Source: Gemmatimonadota bacterium | Lineage (GTDB): Bacteria; Gemmatimonadota; Gemmatimonadetes; Longimicrobiales; Gaopeijiaceae | Length of the DNA stretch: 14,722 nucleotides | Direction of reading: 5' to 3' | NCBI GenBank assembly: GCA_007129525.1 | Contig: SKVI01000016.1 | Span: 1-14,722, forward strand | Shown here: positions 1 to 6,792 of the stretch, piece by piece | How positions within the stretch are numbered: position 1 is the first letter of the stretch | Layout: each line of letters starts with the position of its first letter | Position numbers and translations under genes: made by a program | The notes under the pieces: generated by a model | What the model saw: the letters and a program-made list of their open reading frames with translations, nothing else | The model's database searches: none | What the model was told of the DNA's origin: nothing

Positions 1-667
1 CGGCACGAAGCGCCGGTCCGCTCATCCCCCCGGCGCCGGCCCCCAGCGCCGGACGGCGAGTCTCGGGATCCAGGACCAGCCCCGGGAGGGTGTTCACCAG
101 GGTGAAGCCGTCGCCCCCGGCCCCTTCCACCGCCTGGATCACCGGAGCCAGGTCCGGAGCGTTGGGGGCCAGCTTGGCCACCAGCGGTCGCTGGGTGGCG
201 GCCCGGGCCCCCTCCACCACCCGGGCGGCCTCGGCCGGATCCAGCGCAAAGGGGAGCCCACCCCGGCGGGTGTCGTTGGGGCACGAGAGGTTCAACTCGA
301 AGGCGTGGAAGCCGTCGGCGTCATCCAGGATCCGGATGACCTGCACGAACTCCTCGGGGGTGTGGCCCGCCACGCTCACCAGCACCCGAGCCCGACGCAC
401 CCGGTCCCGGAGCCAGGGGAGCCGGGTCTCCCGCACCGCCCGGGCGCCGGGGTTGGCCAGCCCCACCGAGTTCACCATGCCGCCCCGGAACTCCGCCACC
501 CGGGGAGCCGGATTGCCCCGCCGCGGCTCCAGGGTCACCGACTTGGTGACCAGGCCCCCCAGGCGATCCAGCTCCACCACCTCGGAGACCTCCTGGCCGA
601 ACCCGCACGTGCCTGCGGCCAGGAGGACCGGGTTCTGGAAGTCGGTCCCCAGGAGGTGCTGCTCCAT
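1..667 (-). CDS. pyrD: Dihydroorotate dehydrogenase, class 1B catalytic subunit (3' end outside window)
   Basis: Oxidises dihydroorotate to orotate in de novo pyrimidine synthesis. My own translation from the ATG at 667 gives 222 residues open to the left edge; the family is about 300-310 long, so roughly the last quarter is missing. Visible family marks are the FMN-site segment TKSVTLEPRRGNPAPR (about residues 41-56), NLSCPN at 126-131 with the class 1-type catalytic Cys129, and AKLAPN at 164-169 with the flavin-contacting Lys. Cys rather than Ser as catalytic base and the TKS..LEPR..GNP segment point to class 1B, the cytosolic NAD-linked form. That form normally works with an iron-sulfur/flavin subunit, PyrK. 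No pyrK lies on the upstream side, so it would have to be downstream outside the window or elsewhere. The gene follows the amidase by 42 bases on the same strand and is probably cotranscribed. I see no strong Shine-Dalgarno before this ATG. Confidence 0.93.
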   Translation of the reverse strand, partial: MEQHLLGTDFQNPVLLAAGTCGFGQEVSEVVELDRLGGLVTKSVTLEPRRGNPAPRVAEFRGGMVNSVGLANPGARAVRETRLPWLRDRVRRARVLVSVAGHTPEEFVQVIRILDDADGFHAFELNLSCPNDTRRGGLPFALDPAEAARVVEGARAATQRPLVAKLAPNAPDLAPVIQAVEGAGGDGFTLVNTLPGLVLDPETRRPALGAGAGGMSGPALRA

Positions 668-687
668 TTCAGCTTGCGGCGCCCGAA

Positions 688-723
688 GCCGTCACCGGTC
701 CGCACGCCGTCATCGGTCCGCAC
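688..723. repeat. 18-bp tandem duplication spanning the amidase stop codon
   Basis: Two adjacent 18-base units, gccgtcaccggtccgcac at 688-705 and gccgtcatcggtccgcac at 706-723, differ at one base. The right-hand unit contains the amidase stop codon (710-712). The left-hand unit lies in the amidase-pyrD gap. Read in the amidase frame, both units would encode Ala-Asp-Arg-stop, so the last codons and stop of the gene appear to have been duplicated into the spacer. Confidence 0.85.
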
Positions 724-1969
724 TCCCGGGCGGATACCGCTGGAAGAAGCGCTCCACCGAGCGGGCCAGCGCCTGGGCGGTCTCCCGGTGGAAGCCGGGG
801 TCGGTGAGGAGGCGCTCCTCCTCCCGGTGCGAAAGGAAGCCCACCTCCACCAGGACCGAGGGCATCATGGAATTGGTGATCACCGCGAAGGGACCCTGCT
901 TGACCCCCCGGTCGGGGCCGGGGTGGAAGGTGGCCAGCTCGTCCTGGACCATCTCCGCCAGTAGAGCCGACCAGTGCTGGTGGTCAAAGGTCCTGAGGTC
1001 CCGGATGATCTCGGCCAGGAGCGGATCGTCCACCGACTCCCGCTCCTGGGGACCCTCGAGGTGGAGGGGGGCGTTCTCCGCCGCCGCCACCCTGCGCTCG
1101 TGCTCGGTGCGGGCCTCCGACAAGAAGTAGGTCTCGAAGCCGCGCACGTCGGGTCGGTCCAGGAGTCCGTTGGCGTGAATCGAGAGGAAGAGGCCCGGCC
1201 GCTCGCCCTTCCAATCGGTGGCCATGGTCCCTCGTTCCCAGAGGGGCACGAAGGCGTCACCCTGTCGGGTCATGCGCACCTCGATGGAGGAATCCTCCGC
1301 CAGCACCTCCGCCAGAGCCCGGCTCACCGCCAGCGCCACCTCCTTCTCCGTGACGCCGTCGGGGCCCACCGCACCGGTGTCGTGGCCACCGTGGCCCGGA
1401 TCGATGACCACCACGCGGGGGGGTCGGTCGGTGCGAGGCTCCGTCTCGGCCCGGGGATCTCTCTGAGCCCGGGGCTCCACCTCGGCGGGAGGCCCCTCCG
1501 GCGCCGAGGCCCCTTCCACCTGCAGGCTCCGGAGCTCCGGATCCCACTCGTATGCGGCGGGGAAGAAGCCCGGGAGGAGGTCCACCAGGAGCTGCAGGGG
1601 AAGATGGAAGCCGTCGCCGAAGTGGTACGGCCCGTTCACCATCTGCACCGGGGCTCCCTCCCAGTCTACGAAGGGGGAGCCCGGCCGAAAGCCCAGCTCG
1701 ATGCCGGTGCGGTGGGTGAGCCGGAAGATCCCACCCCCGTCGTGAGCGCTCCAACCGAGCTCCTCCAGCACCCCGGCCTCGAACGCCGGAAATCCCCGGT
1801 GCCGCTCCACCTCCACGGCGAGGACCCGCCCGTCGGGAAGAGAAACCTGGAGGGCATCGCCTGCGGGGCTCTGGGCGCCGGCCTCCGGAACCGGCTGCAG
1901 GTGAAGCTGGACGGCGACCACCAGGAGGGCCAGGAGGAGGACCCGGACCGGAGAGCTGGCAGGAGTCAT
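710..1969 (-). CDS. Secreted N-acetylmuramoyl-L-alanine amidase (Amidase_3, AmiC-like)
   Basis: Cleaves the amide bond between N-acetylmuramic acid and the stem peptide of peptidoglycan, usually during daughter-cell separation. It is 419 aa. Residues 1-32 form a signal peptide (basic Arg9, hydrophobic LLLALLVVAV, possible cleavage near AGA|Q). Residues about 40-152 resemble the N-terminal beta-rich domain (copper-amine-oxidase-N-like) often seen in secreted hydrolases. An acidic/Pro linker follows at about 153-185. The Amidase_3 catalytic domain spans about 185-412. Zinc-site residues are visible: His193 in DPGHGG, Glu208 in TEKE, His265 in SIHAN; the catalytic Glu is Glu375 in VEVGFLSH. The DPGHGG motif and domain order make the assignment firm; the exact paralog (AmiA/B/C) cannot be decided. 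It starts 13 bases after the smpB stop, with a weak ribosome binding site. Confidence 0.93.
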   Translation of the reverse strand: MTPASSPVRVLLLALLVVAVQLHLQPVPEAGAQSPAGDALQVSLPDGRVLAVEVERHRGFPAFEAGVLEELGWSAHDGGGIFRLTHRTGIELGFRPGSPFVDWEGAPVQMVNGPYHFGDGFHLPLQLLVDLLPGFFPAAYEWDPELRSLQVEGASAPEGPPAEVEPRAQRDPRAETEPRTDRPPRVVVIDPGHGGHDTGAVGPDGVTEKEVALAVSRALAEVLAEDSSIEVRMTRQGDAFVPLWERGTMATDWKGERPGLFLSIHANGLLDRPDVRGFETYFLSEARTEHERRVAAAENAPLHLEGPQERESVDDPLLAEIIRDLRTFDHQHWSALLAEMVQDELATFHPGPDRGVKQGPFAVITNSMMPSVLVEVGFLSHREEERLLTDPGFHRETAQALARSVERFFQRYPPGSADR

Positions 1970-1982
1970 GGCCTGAGCAGGC

Positions 1983-2453
1983 TCATCGGTGCGACTGGAT
2001 GGCCCGGCGCGCTTCCATCTCCTGGGTGCGCCGCTTCAGCTTCTCACGCTTGTCGTGCAGCTTCTTTCCCCTGGCCAGGGCCAGGGTGACCTTGGCGTAG
2101 CCGCGACGAAAATAGATGTCCAGGGGGATCAGGGTGTTGCCCTTCTCCTCCACCGAGCCCACGAGCTTGCGGATCTCGCTGCTCCGGAGCAGGAGCTTGC
2201 GGGTGCGGGTGGGATCCACGTTCTCCCGGTTGGCCTGCTCGTAGGGGGAAATGTGGAGGCTGTAGAGCCAGACCTCACCGCCCTCGACGCGGGCGAAGGC
2301 GTCCTGAAAGGCGACCTTCCCGTCCCTCAGCGACTTCACCTCGGGCCCGCGGAGGACGAGCCCGGCCTCCCAGGTCTCGAGAATATGGTATTCGTGGCGG
2401 GCCTTCCGGTTGGTGGCCACCACCTTCCGGCCCGAGCGGTCGGAATCAGCCAT
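1983..2453 (-). CDS. smpB: SsrA-binding protein SmpB
   Basis: Binds tmRNA and delivers it to stalled ribosomes in trans-translation; cytoplasmic. The 156-aa length is normal for the family. Diagnostic segments are visible: an N-terminal NRKARHEYHI, then GPEVKSLRDGKVAFQDAF, HISPYEQAN, and the C-terminal basic tail GKKLHDKREKLKRR that folds into the decoding centre. The ATG at 2453 leaves a short MADSDRSGRK extension before the conserved core, which is usual. It lies 18 bases downstream of the BrkB-transpeptidase gene and 13 bases upstream of the amidase, so it sits inside a minus-strand operon. The tmRNA gene itself (ssrA) is not in this window. Confidence 0.97.
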   Translation of the reverse strand: MADSDRSGRKVVATNRKARHEYHILETWEAGLVLRGPEVKSLRDGKVAFQDAFARVEGGEVWLYSLHISPYEQANRENVDPTRTRKLLLRSSEIRKLVGSVEEKGNTLIPLDIYFRRGYAKVTLALARGKKLHDKREKLKRRTQEMEARRAIQSHR

Positions 2454-2471
2454 CGTCCCGGCGCGCCCGGC

Positions 2472-4058
2472 TCAAAATACCAGGACGGGGGTGCCCACAT
2501 CCACCAGGTGGTAGAGCTGCCGGGCTGCCTCGTCGGTGAGACGGATGCAGCCGTGAGACACCCGCCTGGACTCGGGGTCGGTGTTCATGAGGAGCTCGGG
2601 GCGATCGGTGCCGTGAATGGCGATGCCGTCACCCAGGTAGATGGCGGAGGTGCCCAGGGTGCCGGGGATCCGGAGCCGCTCGGCACTGCTGTTGGGCGTG
2701 GGAAGTCCCCGCTGCACGTAGTACCAGTCCGGGGCGATCCAGACCGGATCCTTCTCCTTCCGCCGCACCTCGAACATGCCCACCGGAGTGGTGAAGGTCC
2801 ACTCCTGGCCCGCACCCTCCAGTTCGAAGCCGTGGCCCGTCCCCGCCGGGGCCGACCAGATGACCTGGCGGCCCTCCATGACCAGGACGCGGCTTTCGGC
2901 GATGTGGACCACCACGTAGGCACCGTCGTGCTCCACCAGGGGGCGGTCCACCACCATCTCCCTCTCCAGGGAACGGTCGGCGAAGACCACCGCCTCACCG
3001 GGGTTCAGAAGGCCCCCGCCGCCGGCGCTTCCGTTGCCGCCGCCGTTGCCGCCGAAGGGCGCCAGGCTCTGCGCATCGACCCCACCGGGAAGGGCCAGGC
3101 CCAACACCAGGAGGAGCGCCGTACCGGCTCCCATGGTCCTTCGTCCCTTTCTCTGCATGCGCACCTTCCTCCGAATCTCATAGGAACGGGCCACCAGGCC
3201 CCCTACGATGAACACCACCGCACCGTAATAGATCCAGAAAAACAGGATCGCTGCAACCGCCAGATTGCCGTAGGCCGTGGCGAAGTTGGCCACGCTGGTG
3301 ACGTACCAGGTAAAGCCCACCTTCATGAGCTCGTAGAATACCGCCGTAAAGGTGGCACCCACCGCCGCGGTCCGCCAGGGCACCCAGCGCACGGGCACGT
3401 ACTTGTACAGGAGATAGAAGAGGACCCAGGCCGAGAGGAAGGCCAGTACGTACCCCAGGATCCACTGGGCGAAGGCCGCCGCGTCGCCGCCCAGACCCAG
3501 AACCACGATCCCCACCGTCTCCACCGCCTGGAGGGCCACCGTGGCCGCCATGTTGAGCAGGAGGAGGAAGCCTCCCAGCAGAACCACCTGCAGGTCGAAG
3601 AGCTTGCCGGTGATGAAGCCCCGATCCTCGTCCGGAGAGAAGATATTCCGGAGCACCACCCGCAAGGTGGCGACCAGCCGCGTGGCGATCCAGGCCAGGA
3701 CCACGGCCCCCACCAGGGTGAAGCCGGTGCGCTCTTCGACGATTCCCCCCACGAACCGTCCCACCGTCTCCACCAGCTCCACGTCGCCCTGCACTTCGGG
3801 GAGGTAGGCCAGCAGCACCTGGAGGAGCTCGGGAGTGGGCTGGCCGAAGCGGGCGGTGACCACGTAGCCGGAGATCCCCACGATCAGGAGGATGAGGGGA
3901 ACCACGGCCACCAGCACGTTGAAGGTGATGGCCCCGGCCATGAAGAAGAGATCGCTCCGGGCCACTCGCTGGCCCAGGTCGGCGAAGAATGCCCGGACCT
4001 CCTTCCACGCCGAAGCGAGCCCCGCCACCGCCTCGTCGGTGTGGGACTCGTCGCTCAC
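2472..4058 (-). CDS. YihY/BrkB-family membrane protein fused to an L,D-transpeptidase (YkuD) domain
   Basis: A 528-aa frame from a GTG start. Residues about 20-300 match the YihY/BrkB (UPF0761) inner-membrane family: hydrophobic segments at about 38-66, 112-138, 155-178, 198-219, 228-248 and 264-290, with the family-typical FFMAGAITFNVLVAVVPL start. Residues about 310-329 are a further hydrophobic stretch ending VDA|Q, which reads as a signal peptide. It is followed by a Gly/Asn-rich linker (336-349). An L,D-transpeptidase domain spans about 378-528, with HGTD at 482-485 and the catalytic SHGCIRL at 501-507 (Cys504). L,D-transpeptidases make 3-3 peptidoglycan crosslinks or attach proteins to peptidoglycan in the periplasm; the role of YihY proteins is not established. 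Even-numbered YihY helices would leave the junction in the cytoplasm, and the extra helix would export the enzyme. An internal ATG (Met301) with a strong ribosome binding site may instead give a separate 228-aa secreted enzyme. Confidence 0.9.
   Translation of the reverse strand: MSDESHTDEAVAGLASAWKEVRAFFADLGQRVARSDLFFMAGAITFNVLVAVVPLILLIVGISGYVVTARFGQPTPELLQVLLAYLPEVQGDVELVETVGRFVGGIVEERTGFTLVGAVVLAWIATRLVATLRVVLRNIFSPDEDRGFITGKLFDLQVVLLGGFLLLLNMAATVALQAVETVGIVVLGLGGDAAAFAQWILGYVLAFLSAWVLFYLLYKYVPVRWVPWRTAAVGATFTAVFYELMKVGFTWYVTSVANFATAYGNLAVAAILFFWIYYGAVVFIVGGLVARSYEIRRKVRMQRKGRRTMGAGTALLLVLGLALPGGVDAQSLAPFGGNGGGNGSAGGGGLLNPGEAVVFADRSLEREMVVDRPLVEHDGAYVVVHIAESRVLVMEGRQVIWSAPAGTGHGFELEGAGQEWTFTTPVGMFEVRRKEKDPVWIAPDWYYVQRGLPTPNSSAERLRIPGTLGTSAIYLGDGIAIHGTDRPELLMNTDPESRRVSHGCIRLTDEAARQLYHLVDVGTPVLVF
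3156..3172 (-). promoter_or_regulatory. Internal ribosome binding site and start codon at the BrkB/L,D-transpeptidase junction
   Basis: Reading the minus strand, GGAGG at 3172-3168 is followed by nine bases and then ATG at 3158-3156, in frame with the surrounding gene (Met301). This is a better Shine-Dalgarno than the one at the annotated GTG start (4058), where none is obvious. The codons that follow encode MQRKGRRTMG and then a hydrophobic run ending in a signal-peptidase-like VDA site. This suggests independent translation of a 228-aa secreted L,D-transpeptidase. Met309 is a second possible start. Confidence 0.6.
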
Positions 4059-4088
4059 GTCGGGATTTCGGGGGTCTTACCCGGAGAC

Positions 4089-4520
4089 TCAGCTCTCCTC
4101 GGGCGTCTCATCCTGGGCCTTCTTCTCGTCCGATGCGGCGGTGCGGGCGGCGTCGACGCCGGCCCGGTAGGCGGCCTTGGAACGCTCGATCTTCTCCTCC
4201 AGCTCGTCCCGGGCCTCGCCGGCGGCGTGGCGGCCCGAGTCCACCGCTTCCCGCACCGCCTCCACCCGGTCCATGAGCTCGGCCCGGGCCTGCTCCAGGC
4301 GATCCTCGATCTGATCCTGGGCCTCGCGCATGCGTTCCTCGGCGGCGTCCCGGATCCGGCCTGCCCGCTCCTTCAGGTCCTTCTGGGTCTCCTCGCCGGA
4401 ACGGGGCGCGAAGAGGAGGGCCAGACCCGCTCCCATGAGGGCACCCAGGAGGAAGGGACCCACCCCACCTCCGCTCTCCCGCTCGATGACGTAGTACGGA
4501 CCTTCTTCCCGATTGCTCAT
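4089..4520 (-). CDS. YtxH-domain membrane-anchored stress protein
   Basis: A 143-aa protein. A hydrophobic segment at about 20-38 (GVGPFLLGALMGAGLALLFAP) is followed immediately by APRSGEET, the hallmark of YtxH/GvpP-like proteins. A long, highly charged Glu/Arg/Ala-rich helix or coiled coil then runs over about 43-130. The start is taken at the ATG at 4520, because GGAGG lies six bases before it and the protein then begins just ahead of the conserved segment. The frame stays open upstream to 4655, but that would overlap the pgi coding end and has no family resemblance. The family is associated with general stress in Bacillus; the biochemical function is unknown. It is 30 bases upstream of the BrkB-transpeptidase gene and 85 bases downstream of pgi. 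Confidence 0.85.
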   Translation of the reverse strand: MSNREEGPYYVIERESGGGVGPFLLGALMGAGLALLFAPRSGEETQKDLKERAGRIRDAAEERMREAQDQIEDRLEQARAELMDRVEAVREAVDSGRHAAGEARDELEEKIERSKAAYRAGVDAARTAASDEKKAQDETPEES

Positions 4521-4576
4521 GGTCTGCCTCCAGGTGATGCGAGAAAAGTGCGTCGGCCAACTGAAAATAGAGGACC

Positions 4577-4602
4577 CGGGAAGGCCCGTACAGCGCCTCC
4601 CG
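4577..4602 (-). terminator. Possible weak terminator after pgi
   Basis: On the minus strand an 8-bp G+C-rich stem (CGGGAGGC pairing with GCCTTCCCG, one bulged base) has a 9-base loop. It is followed a few bases later by the moderately T-rich TCCTCTATTTTCAG. It lies four bases past the pgi stop. It could terminate or attenuate transcription between the glycolytic genes and the ytxH group; the T-run is poor, so this is tentative. Confidence 0.4.
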
Positions 4603-4605
4603 ACC

Positions 4606-5991
4606 TCACACGGTCCATTCCTGGTCGTCGGGGGCCATCTCGGGGGGGTCCACACCCTCCCGGCCCAGCAGTCCCGACGTGAGGACCTTCCCCAGTTCCA
4701 CCCCTGGCTGGGTCAGGGGATCCACTCCGTAGTGCGCGCCGGCCATGACGGTGGTCACCTGAAGGAGCATGAAGAGCCCTCCCAGCGAACGGGCGTCCAG
4801 GCGCTCCACCTCCAGGGTCAGCGAGGGCCGTCCCCGGCGACGAAGGGCCTCGGTGGTGGCCCTGAGTTCGGTGTCCAGGAGTTCGGCCAGGGTGTGACCT
4901 CCCAGGTAGGCCAGCTCCGGGTGCTCGCCGTGGGAGGCCGGAAGCTCCAGGGGCTCGTCGCGGCGGGCCACCCGCACGAAGACCACCACCTTGTCCCGGG
5001 GACCCTCCATGAGGAGCTGAAGGAGGGAGTGCTGGTCCACCGCCCCCAGCGCCGCCAGCGGCGTGGGCCCCACCGTGGGCGCCTTTCCCAACGACTCTCC
5101 CCAGAGCTGCTGAAACCAGAGGGCCAGGGCCCGGAGGCGGTCCGAGTACGGCATGAAGACCTGCACCGGGCACCCCAGCTCGCTGTCGGCGGCGTGAAGC
5201 AGCACCGAGAGAAGGCCGGCGGGGTTTCGCCGGAGATCGTCCCTGAGGCAGCGGCTGCGCATCTCGGCGGCGCCGGCCAGGAGGGCGCCCACGTCCACTC
5301 CGGTGGTGGCGGCGGGGAGGAGCCCCACCGGTGAGAGGACGGAGAAGCGCCCGCCCACATTCTGCGGCACCGGGAGTGCGGGGATCTCCCGCTCCGCCGC
5401 CAGCCGCCGCAGGGCCCCCCGTTCCGGATCGGTGGTGAAGAGAAGGTGGCCCCGGACACCTTCATCGCCCAGCTCCTCCCGGAGCCGGTCTTCGATGATC
5501 AGGTACTGGGCCATGGTCTCGGCGGTGCCGCCGGACTTGCTCACCACGTTGAAGAGGGTACCCCGGAGGTCCACCTGTCGGAGGAGGGCCGCCGTGGAGT
5601 CGGGGTCGGCGTTCTCCAGGAAGTGGAGCCGGGGGAAGTGGTCGCGGGCCTCGTCTGACGCCTCGTTCCAGTGGCGGTCCAGGAGGGCCTCCGCAATGGC
5701 CCTCCCTCCCAGGCTGGAGCCCCCGATGCCCACGACCACCAGGGTGTTGAACCACTGCCCGAACGAGTCGGCCACCTCCTGCACCTGGCGGGCCAGGCGC
5801 TGCTCGTCGGGGAGGTCCAGGAATCCCAGGTCGCCGGAACGGCGCCCCTCCCGGACCCCCTCCAGCGCTGCCTGGAACCGGGTCTCCAGCTCGCCGCCCG
5901 GCACCAGGCGCTCCGGGTCCAGGGCCTTGCCGGCGTCGCTTCCCAGGCGGGGTTCCAGGAGATTGCCGTAATTCAGGGAGACCGGGCTCAT
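4606..5991 (-). CDS. pgi: Glucose-6-phosphate isomerase, short bacterial form
   Basis: Interconverts glucose-6-phosphate and fructose-6-phosphate in glycolysis and gluconeogenesis; cytoplasmic. It is 461 aa, matching the shorter bacterial type (about 450 aa, as in Bacillus) rather than the roughly 550-aa E. coli form. Phosphate-binding motifs GIGGSSLGGRA (88-98) and SKSGGTAET (151-159) are intact. So are NVGGRFSVLSPVGLLPAA (211-228), the segment GESLGK with Glu299, DQHS with His321, and QPGVELGK near the end with Lys435. These are the residues expected for ring opening and proton transfer. The ATG overlaps the stop of the upstream hydrolase as ATGA, so translation is probably coupled. Together with pyk it forms a glycolytic gene group. 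Confidence 0.97.
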   Translation of the reverse strand: MSPVSLNYGNLLEPRLGSDAGKALDPERLVPGGELETRFQAALEGVREGRRSGDLGFLDLPDEQRLARQVQEVADSFGQWFNTLVVVGIGGSSLGGRAIAEALLDRHWNEASDEARDHFPRLHFLENADPDSTAALLRQVDLRGTLFNVVSKSGGTAETMAQYLIIEDRLREELGDEGVRGHLLFTTDPERGALRRLAAEREIPALPVPQNVGGRFSVLSPVGLLPAATTGVDVGALLAGAAEMRSRCLRDDLRRNPAGLLSVLLHAADSELGCPVQVFMPYSDRLRALALWFQQLWGESLGKAPTVGPTPLAALGAVDQHSLLQLLMEGPRDKVVVFVRVARRDEPLELPASHGEHPELAYLGGHTLAELLDTELRATTEALRRRGRPSLTLEVERLDARSLGGLFMLLQVTTVMAGAHYGVDPLTQPGVELGKVLTSGLLGREGVDPPEMAPDDQEWTV

Positions 5992-6779
5992 GCGGGGTCC
6001 TCCATCTCGATGCTCAGGCCGTCCCAGGCCGGGCGTACCTCCGGGGGCAGGCCGTCCTCCAGCTCCCGGTGGCTCACCCGGTGGGTGATGTGGGTCAGGA
6101 AGGTTCGACGCGCCCCCACGGCCCGGGCGGCCTCCACCGCCTCCTCCACATTGAAGTGGGTGGGGTGGGGATTTCCGAACCAGAGGGCGTTCAGCACCAG
6201 GACATCAACCCCCCGAAGCTCCTGGAGGGTCCGTTCGGGCAGAAGCTTGGCGTCGGTGATGTAGCCCAGCGGGCCCACCCGGAATCCCAGGGGCGTCATC
6301 CGGCCGTGGGGCACGGGGAGGGGCAGGACGGTGGCGCCGGCCAGGATCTGGGGCTGGTACGGCCGGACGGGATGCAGCTTCAGCTCGGGCTTGGAAGTGC
6401 CCTTCTCCGGCCGGACCTCCCGGTCGAAGATGTAGCTGAAGCGGTCCTCCACCAGCTCCCGTGCGTCGGCGGGCACGAAAATGGGGAGGCTCCGGCGCAT
6501 ACGCACCGAGAAAATCCGCAGGTCGTCGATGCCGTGGAGGTGGTCGGCGTGGATGTGGGTGTACCAGACCGCGTCGATGGAGCGCACTCCCTCCCGAACC
6601 AGTTGCAGTCGGAGCTCGGGAGGCGAGTCCACCAGGATTCGGCGGTCGTCGTCCCACGAGAGGAGGGCGCCGTGGCGGGTTCGCCGGTCCCGGGGATCGT
6701 CGGAGGTGCACACCGGACAGTCGCACCCCACCACTGGCACCCCGAAGGAGGTTCCGGTTCCCAGGAACGTGAGCTTCAC
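5988..6779 (-). CDS. PhnP-like metallo-beta-lactamase-fold hydrolase
   Basis: A 263-aa metal-dependent hydrolase of the PhnP/COG1235 type. The active-site motif THIHADHLHGIDDLR (about 74-88) supplies the His-x-His-x-Asp-His metal ligands. Further candidate metal ligands are Asp in ITDAK and His in LTHITH. Near the N terminus GCDCPVC (Cys19, Cys21, Cys24) has the same spacing as the structural zinc-site cysteines of E. coli PhnP, a cyclic ribosyl phosphate phosphodiesterase. The start is a GTG with GGAG eight bases upstream, 13 bases after the pyk stop; its TGA overlaps the pgi start. No other C-P lyase gene is nearby, so phosphonate use is not supported. A phosphodiesterase acting on some cyclic phosphate or RNA end is possible. 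Fold is firm, substrate unknown. Confidence 0.88.
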   Translation of the reverse strand: MKLTFLGTGTSFGVPVVGCDCPVCTSDDPRDRRTRHGALLSWDDDRRILVDSPPELRLQLVREGVRSIDAVWYTHIHADHLHGIDDLRIFSVRMRRSLPIFVPADARELVEDRFSYIFDREVRPEKGTSKPELKLHPVRPYQPQILAGATVLPLPVPHGRMTPLGFRVGPLGYITDAKLLPERTLQELRGVDVLVLNALWFGNPHPTHFNVEEAVEAARAVGARRTFLTHITHRVSHRELEDGLPPEVRPAWDGLSIEMEDPA

Positions 6780-6792
6780 CCTTCCGGCTCCA

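Noticed and set aside
974..2089. Long plus-strand frame opposite the amidase
   Set aside because: It is the shadow of a gene with all catalytic motifs on the minus strand.
4521..4655. Upstream extension of the YtxH protein
   Set aside because: It overlaps the pgi end, has non-coding-like composition, and a strong Shine-Dalgarno precedes the ATG at 4520.
1989..4682. 897-codon open frame on the plus strand across smpB, the BrkB-transpeptidase gene and ytxH
   Set aside because: It is antisense to three well-supported genes, is full of His/Gly/Pro/Gln runs typical of the complement of G+C-rich codons, and shows no family resemblance.
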